From the NCBI RefSeq assembly GCF_000003855.2, contig NW_003101668.1, forward strand, positions 550,002-588,534: 38,533 nt of DNA, read 5' to 3'. Positions 32,842 through 38,533 of this stretch are shown one piece after another; the stretch's first letter is position 1; every line of letters begins with the position of its first letter. Both the position numbers and the translations under genes were made by a program. The DNA comes from Blastomyces gilchristii SLH14081 (lineage: Eukaryota; Ascomycota; Eurotiomycetes; Onygenales; Ajellomycetaceae). The notes under the pieces were generated by a model. That model made no database searches, was not told where the DNA came from, and saw nothing but the letters and a program-made list of their open reading frames with translations.

Positions 32842-33205
32842 GACTGACCGTGTGACCGTGTCTGAGATCAGGATCAAACTTTACAGTTGTCACATTGCCT
32901 AAAAGCATTACTTCTGATCATGATTTGTATTCATCACATTGATTTCAAATCCTGTTATTTCAAATATTAAAGGTCTCAGATTCACTTTTCAAATAAAAAT
33001 CTAGTCTCAGATAAAGAATATATTTGAATTCTTAGTCACATTTTCATTCTGATCTCATTATTGAAAATGGCATCAAATGAAATCATGAAATCATTTCTCA
33101 CTTACATAATATCATAATATAGTGCTCATTTGTTGAAAATTCAATAGAGAGTATTATCAAATATTATTACTTTTCTGAACATAGATTATAATTAATATCA
33201 TTTTA
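32842..33205 (+). mobile_element. TIR element E, left end
   Basis: It begins after TA (32840-32841) with GACTGACCGTGTGACCGTGT, which contains two direct TGACCGTG repeats. The same end occurs at 13383-13361 (minus) and mutated at 16717. The first ~35 bp keep CpG and CC; the rest is scarred. The interior (attatcaaatattattactttt) weakly resembles copy A. The right end was not found, so the length is unknown and the downstream region could belong to it. Confidence 0.6.
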
Positions 33206-33206
33206 A

Positions 33207-33407
33207 TTAAAAAAAAAAATGTAAAATATAAAAAATAACAAAAAAACAAAAAACAAAACAACAAGAAAAAATCACAACAAAAAAAAAAAAAAAAAAGAGA
33301 AAGAAAAAAAGAAGAGAAAGAAAAAAAGAGAAAGAAAGAGAAAGAAAAATAAAAAAAAAAAAAGAAAAGAAAAAGAAAAAAACAAAAAATAAAAATAAAA
33401 AAAAATC
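33207..33407 (+). repeat. Purine-rich, A-dominated low-complexity tract
   Basis: About 200 bp of A with interspersed G and C (aaagagaaagaaaaaaag). There are no coding features. It could be an expanded simple repeat inside or next to element E. Confidence 0.85.
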
Positions 33408-33608
33408 AAGATCATAGAGCTGTAGTACTCTTAAAATACTTACTTCTCAGAGTCTTTACAATATTCATCATCAACTGTGTATCTCTCATAGTGAGAATAA
33501 CACAGCTGTAATAGATTATTATCTTAACATCATCTAATAAATAATCAGTATGTATCTATATAAATGTGAATAATTAGAAAATATACACTTAAAAAGTGTG
33601 ATCAGGGT

Positions 33609-34067
33609 GAACTCTGCTGTCACTTGAATGACATCAAGAACAGAATACTGAAATTGATGATTTCTCTCATTGATTTCACAGACAAGGCATTCAAAGATAA
33701 TCTTGAGAAATATAAGATTCTCTGACTTCTAGTAGAAACAGATCTTATGAAGAGACTCTATTTTCATCATATCAGAGACTGAGTGTTATTAAAAAGCATT
33801 ACTTCAATGCATATGCACTTACTATAGCAATTCACTCTCTGTATACATGACTGAGAATTGTGGCTTTTTCACACTGCATGACTCTTTCTGAGATGCTGCT
33901 GCTGGTTTGCAATTCACACAGTCTTTCAGTCCAGTACACACTATGCATATACAGCCCTGCATGCTGGAGCTGTGTTGGTTATTATGGCCTGGTGTGATAC
34001 TTGCTTTTCACAGGCCATGTTTTGTTTGATTGAGAAGAAGAGGGAATGTGACTGCTGTTTTATTTAG
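33609..34067 (+). pseudogene. Unidentified reading frame with stops mainly at TGA
   Basis: The frame ELCCHLNDIKNRILKLM... runs 152 codons to TAG 34065. Its internal stops are TGA in positions compatible with Trp, plus one TAG. Later parts read FFLRCCCW-like Cys-rich residues and HAGAVLVIMAWCDTCF. The patch 33860-34030 is less AT-rich than anything near it (tgg, cc, gg kept) yet lacks CpG. I cannot assign a family. It could be a transposon protein, a captured gene piece or chance. Confidence 0.3.
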
Positions 34068-35183
34068 AGAAGAATGAATAATTAAATCTATAGAAGATAA
34101 TTTGATTTCTTCTGTATTTGAAATTTAATTAGTTTATACTCTTCAATTTAAGAGTTTCTAAGAGTGTTTTAATAGTTTTCATACCAGCTTGAAATTAGTG
34201 ATTGATTGAAGAAGAGAAAAGAGAGAAGAAAGAAATGAGAATAACTTATCTTTATGATATAAAAACAGAGAATTGCTGCAATCATTTGTTCTAGTAATAA
34301 AGATCTGTTTTCTTCATGTATCTCTGATACAGATTATATAATAACTGTATACAAAGAATATCAACAGTGCATGTATTGAATGAAGATGATATTGCTATAC
34401 AACACTGTAGCTGTTTCTGTACATCACTGAAAGCTGTTAATATTTTCTTTGAGTCTCTTTATATTTAGTAAGTCAGTAATATATTTTAATACATATTCTC
34501 TTTCATCATCATCATTATCATCATCACTATTATCATTATCACTATCATTATTATCATTATCATCATTATCATCATTATTATTATCATTATTATATCATTT
34601 CTGACTGTCTCTTCTGTCTTTACCTCTCTTCAATACTCACTGAAATCAATCATATCATCTCTCTTCAAATATTCTGCGGTTCTGCAGATCATCAAGGCAC
34701 GTGAGCACTGTCACAGATTGAAGAGAGAGAAGAAGAAGATGTTCAAGCAAGAAGAGACAGATTATAAGACATGTTATAATGCCTTGAAGAGACTCTGTAA
34801 GAGAGTAGAATAATAACAATTTTAAGTAATGCTTCTGATAGATTTAGACTGAACTAAGTATAGAAATAATACAGATAATGCTGTCTATAAGAGATTGAAG
34901 AAGAAGACAGTGAAAAGTCTCATATAGCAGTGATAAGATCAGAAGAAGTTCTGAGAATAATTTGAGATTAAGATGAAGAGAGAGAGAGAGAAGAAGAGTG
35001 TTATCATAAATAAATAATAACAGAAGAAGATTGAGAGAGTGTTAAAGTAGAAGATAAAGAAGTTAAAACTGATAAGTTTTTTATTTATTGAGAGATAATG
35101 ATTTTTAATAACACTTCTGTTCTCTAATTGATTAGTAGAAGCTGACAGAGAAGAAGAGGATTGAGACCTTGTTCAGGTCTTGA
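34068..35183. other. Unassigned AT/purine-rich stretch
   Basis: Contains the TCA/TTA microsatellite and, on the plus strand at about 34690-34810, a Lys/Arg-rich frame (IIKAREHCHRLKREKKKMF...) that decays quickly. Frames around 34970-35090 are also Lys/Glu-rich. This may be one decayed coiled-coil protein leading to 35184-35423. Confidence 0.35.
34502..34592. repeat. Trinucleotide microsatellite (TCA/TTA)n
   Basis: About 90 bp of irregularly alternating atc/att triplets. It is a simple repeat with no coding sense. Confidence 0.9.
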
Positions 35184-35423
35184 ATGCACTTCATAATTCA
35201 GAATATTGAGAAGACAGCCCTGCTCTCTGAGCATGTCAATCTGCTTACTGCTGAGATGGAACCCGAGGCAGCAGATCAGAAAATGCAGGATTTTGAGATA
35301 CAGATTGACCTGGCTGAGAAGAAGCAGCAGAAACCCTTCTCTGAAAAGACAGTGAAGAGAGATTTTAAGATGATTATCATCTCAGATAAGAAGAAGAAGA
35401 AGAAGAAGAAAAATAAGAAGTGA
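35184..35423 (+). pseudogene. Small Lys-tailed coiled-coil frame, possible C-terminus of a transposon protein
   Basis: 79 codons starting MHFIIQNIEKTALLSEHVNL, then an acidic/Gln-rich helix EPEAADQKMQDFEIQID, ending in a run of Lys from an AAG repeat. The segment 35215-35290 keeps GC-richer codons (acccgaggcagcag). Its character recalls the basic C-termini of pogo-like transposases, but no catalytic part is visible and I do not claim that family. Confidence 0.3.
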
Positions 35424-36109
35424 ATTATGAAGAATGATAAGAAGAATAAGAAAGAGCAGAAAGATAATGAGTAGAAAAAGTTTTTTTCTTTTTATATTAG
35501 TTAGTTATAAGTTCATAATTATTAATAATTGAAATTAATTTTGAGTTTTTAAAAATTATTGTACAAGTTGTAATCAAGTCAGGAATAATATATATATATA
35601 TATATATCTATAATGTATAAGTATCAACATTTTTTCAACATTGATATTTACAATTATTAATATATTTTTAATAATATCATCTGATAATGTAATTTAGTAA
35701 CACTCTCTTTCACAATATTAAGATATTTCAAGAAATATGACAGAGATTAATCAAGATTGTTTATTTACTTTTATATATTGATGATATTCAATCTGAGTTA
35801 GTACTAAAATTATAACTAAGCTAAGAAACAAGATTATTTTCTCTTATATTAATTCTTCTTACACACATCAGTGATCAGTTATTAAAAATAAATTATCATC
35901 TTTCTTAAATTATTATTATATCTTCTGAATTCACTTCTTTCACTTCTTTTACTTCTATTGAAGATTTATAAACTCTTCAAGAAATTACTGTGAATTACAA
36001 AGTCTATATTATTTACAATTTAATACAGAATGCTCTCTTTCAATTATGATGAATAATCACTTCATTCTTCACATCTGATTCCAGATCACAAAATTTATGA
36101 AAAACTTAA
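35424..36109. other. AT-rich stretch with nothing recognised
   Basis: Includes an (AT)n run at 35588-35608 and T-rich strings. No frame or repeat supports a gene. Confidence 0.5.
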
Positions 36110-38341
36110 CACAAATACTGAGATGAACTATGAAATAATTATCAATAGATTGTATTATAGATTACTGAAGAGTCATCTCTCTGCTATAATTACTGTAACT
36201 TCATTCAGAAACATTCATCATAAACTGATTATAACTCTGAAGGAATTTTCTGACATCTGAAGTCATCAGAATGCAGATAATAAAAGAAAAATAATTAGAA
36301 GATTACTACTGAGCTGATAAATTACTCTATCAGATAATAATTTTTGATAATACTAACTTTCTAATTTGAAGAAAATAATATAAAAATGATTATATATCAG
36401 TACTCTGATTTCACAACTCTCATCTAATAACTTTCATGAATAATTACTTTATATATATATATCTCTGAATCTTTCTCTTCAATCAATTGAAAACCCCGAA
36501 TTTCAAACACTTCTTTAAATACTTAATTCAAATCTTCATATTTCACATTGATTCTGTCTTCAGCCCAATCTCAAGATACACTACAAAGTCAATATGTAAT
36601 ATCTAGGATCAGAGTTGAAGAATCATTGAAGAGTGTCTCTCACAGTGAATGCATGAACTAGTATAAACAATCTTGCATTTATGAGAGTTACATGTTATTA
36701 CATTGATAAGAACTGAACTTATTAAGAGATATTAATTGAATTTGAATCATTGAGCAGTAGTCATACTGAGAATTATATGATAGAGATATTAATAACTGTG
36801 ATTAAAAATAACTATTGAGATATTAGTCTCAGTCTTCTTATAATTATAACTGATAATACTGTAAATAACTATACTATGATAAAGAGCTTGAAGTAAAAAT
36901 TGACTTTGTATTTCTGAAATGATAAATAAGATTATATTTTCTGCATTGCTTATGTGATTTAACTTGTGATATAAACACTGATAAAGAATCTTAACATTGA
37001 GATAAAGAATAATGAGATAGCTGATTCTTGAGATGAGAATGAGATGAAAGTGATTACTCAAGTAACTTTTACATTCACTTTGTAAAAGATAATGTTTTTT
37101 AATAATACTTTTTGATATTGCTTTTTAATAACACTTTTTGATAATGCTACTGTTAATTTTGAATAGATTGACTAATAATTTAAATATCACAGATTTGAAA
37201 CATTGCTAATGCAATTTGTATCTCCTCTAAACAACAATAATAATTCTATGATATTCAATAAATAAATAAATCAGTCACATCACTGAATATGATACAGAAT
37301 GTTAGAACACAGTGAAGTTCAATATATAAGATAACTGTTTCAGCTCTTCAATTACATCAGATGATTGATCATTAAGTACAACACTCTGATCAGAAAAAGA
37401 TTCAGATATTGAAACTTTCTGATATGAAGTGAACTTAGTTGAAATATGTGATTAATTTACTGTTTCAGTTTTATAAGATAATATAGACAGTCTTGATCAC
37501 TCATACATCAATACTGCAGTCAGTCTGATGAGTGTATAACAGTTTATTTACTCATCTTGAGAAGCAGTTGAATCACTCAAAAAGAAATTCAGTCTGAGAT
37601 AATGCTATAGTGCAGACTATTATTACTGTAAGAAATAAACTGATATATTACTACAGCAAAACTGAATAATCTTTTACAGAGTACTATACTGTAGCAGCTC
37701 TACTAGATATCTTCTATTAAGTTAATATCTACACTTCTCAAGATTGAACAGAGAAGAAATAAGACTCATATATTAAATTAATCTGAGACTACTATAATAT
37801 CAACTATCAGAGATTTGAATGAGCAGATGTTTAAGATATGAAGATAGTGATATACAATTCTCTAGTAAGTAATAATCTTTGATAACACTTCATATTATAT
37901 AGAACTATAATACTAACTTTGAAACAGAACTTATATATATTGATTATAACTGAAAATCAGACAAAACTATATACTTATAAAACTGAATTTAATCACTATC
38001 TTCAAGATAATCTGATAAATTTACATATCAAATCAATTCTAGAGTTATAAAAAATTGTTGAGAGTATATATTCAACTGTTGCACTGATAATATATAATAT
38101 TCTGACAATTTCATTGACAGGGGTGAGAATGAAGCAAAAGTTCAACTCAAGTCAAGATATTTATTACTATCACTGAGAACAATTATAAGAAGAAACAATC
38201 AAGAAACTCATGATTATAAAACATGAAATTATCAGACAGTTTAATACCTCTGATCACAGTATATCAGAGAAGTGTAGTTTTTATGAAAAAGTGAAGAATA
38301 AACTTATATAAGAATGTATTTAGTTGTTTCATGAGCATTAG
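36110..38341 (+). pseudogene. hAT transposase relic
   Basis: From 37298 to 38341 one plus frame shows the hAT order. It has a VRTQ.SSIYKI box (dot = TGA where Trp is expected; TRWNS-type). It then has LKYVINLLFQFYKI, then VYNSLFTHLEKQL, then IYYYSKTE.SF.EYYTVAALLD. A C-terminal dimerisation-type region with ILEL.KIVESIY and SSQDIYYYH follows, ending in ETIKKLMIIKHEIIRQF. Dots are stops, mostly TGA. The N-terminal half (from about 36110) is badly decayed; a C/H-rich bit at 36182-36260 (KSSEC) lies in the same frame and might be the BED finger. hAT enzymes cut and paste DNA and give 8-bp duplications; the element ends were not found. Confidence 0.75.
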
Positions 38342-38533
38342 TAATAATCATTATCAAATTCTGATTATATAAGCAATCACTGAATGAACTGAATAGAACT
38401 GATTTTGATCTTCAGTCTCAGTCTTATTCTGATTTTGAAAGAATGATCATCTTTCACAGTTTATTCTCAGAAATTACTTTCATTTCACTGTTCTTGAATT
38501 AAATCTGGTCATTTTTCACATCATTCTCTCAGA
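38342..38533. other. AT-rich window end, probably hAT 3' flank
   Basis: Follows the hAT stop. No terminal inverted repeat or frame is recognisable before the window ends. Confidence 0.4.

Noticed and set aside
34502..34592. CRISPR array or telomere-like repeat
   Set aside because: The triplet microsatellite has no spacers and no telomeric unit. No CRISPR-like array was seen anywhere.
37514..37525. GCAGTCAGTC as a right end of TIR element E
   Set aside because: It lies inside the hAT frame, the sequence before it does not match the family's right end, and no TA follows.

Overview
This window looks like a transposon graveyard in a nuclear genome of a filamentous ascomycete (Pezizomycotina). 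It holds two Ty3/gypsy families, a Tad/I-type LINE with RNase H, a tRNA-derived SINE, TA-targeted terminal-inverted-repeat (TIR) elements and a hAT transposase relic, and I see no intact host gene. Most of it is strongly AT-rich and carries a RIP-like C-to-T scar. CpG is essentially absent from long stretches (I find none between about 7.9 and 12.8 kb), CC/GG is rare, and conserved Trp codons in the transposon proteins almost always read TGA, while Gln codons are largely kept. The scar therefore favours CpC and CpG over the classical CpA. The exact taxon cannot be fixed from the sequence.

Layout. 1-439 is the end of a TIR element. 442-7360 plus 13577-15075 is a minus-strand copy of gypsy family A (Gypsy-A left). 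It is interrupted by a SINE (6518-6889, 13-bp target duplication) and by a complete minus-strand chromodomain gypsy element (Gypsy-B, 7361-13571, with two LTRs and a 5-bp target duplication). One LTR of Gypsy-B carries a further insertion and a 199-N gap. 15076-17681 is a central spacer with a decayed coding-type tandem repeat and two TIR-element copies. 17682-19756 plus 27278-32839 is a plus-strand Gypsy-A copy (Gypsy-A right), split by a nearly full-length LINE (19757-27277, 14-bp target duplication, (TAA)n tail, 100-N gap). The two Gypsy-A copies lie head to head and serve as each other's empty site, so the insertions can be read directly. From 32842 on there is another TIR-element end, a purine tract, an unidentified stretch and a hAT transposase relic (to 38341).

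The most interesting item is in the 3' region of Gypsy-A. Both decayed copies keep an antisense, Ser- and Cys-rich reading frame. It holds a 55-nt intron with intact GTAAGT, branch-type CTAAT and TTAG signals at the same place in each copy. This would be an antisense accessory gene of the retrotransposon. Other leads are the 3' tail shared by the LINE and the SINE, a perfect stem-loop in the LINE 3' UTR, an unmutated 455-bp passenger at the LINE 5' end, and an unmutated GC-rich island at the 5' terminus of Gypsy-A.

Nothing here is expected to encode a working enzyme. All retroelement and transposase frames carry many stops, and several have substituted catalytic residues.
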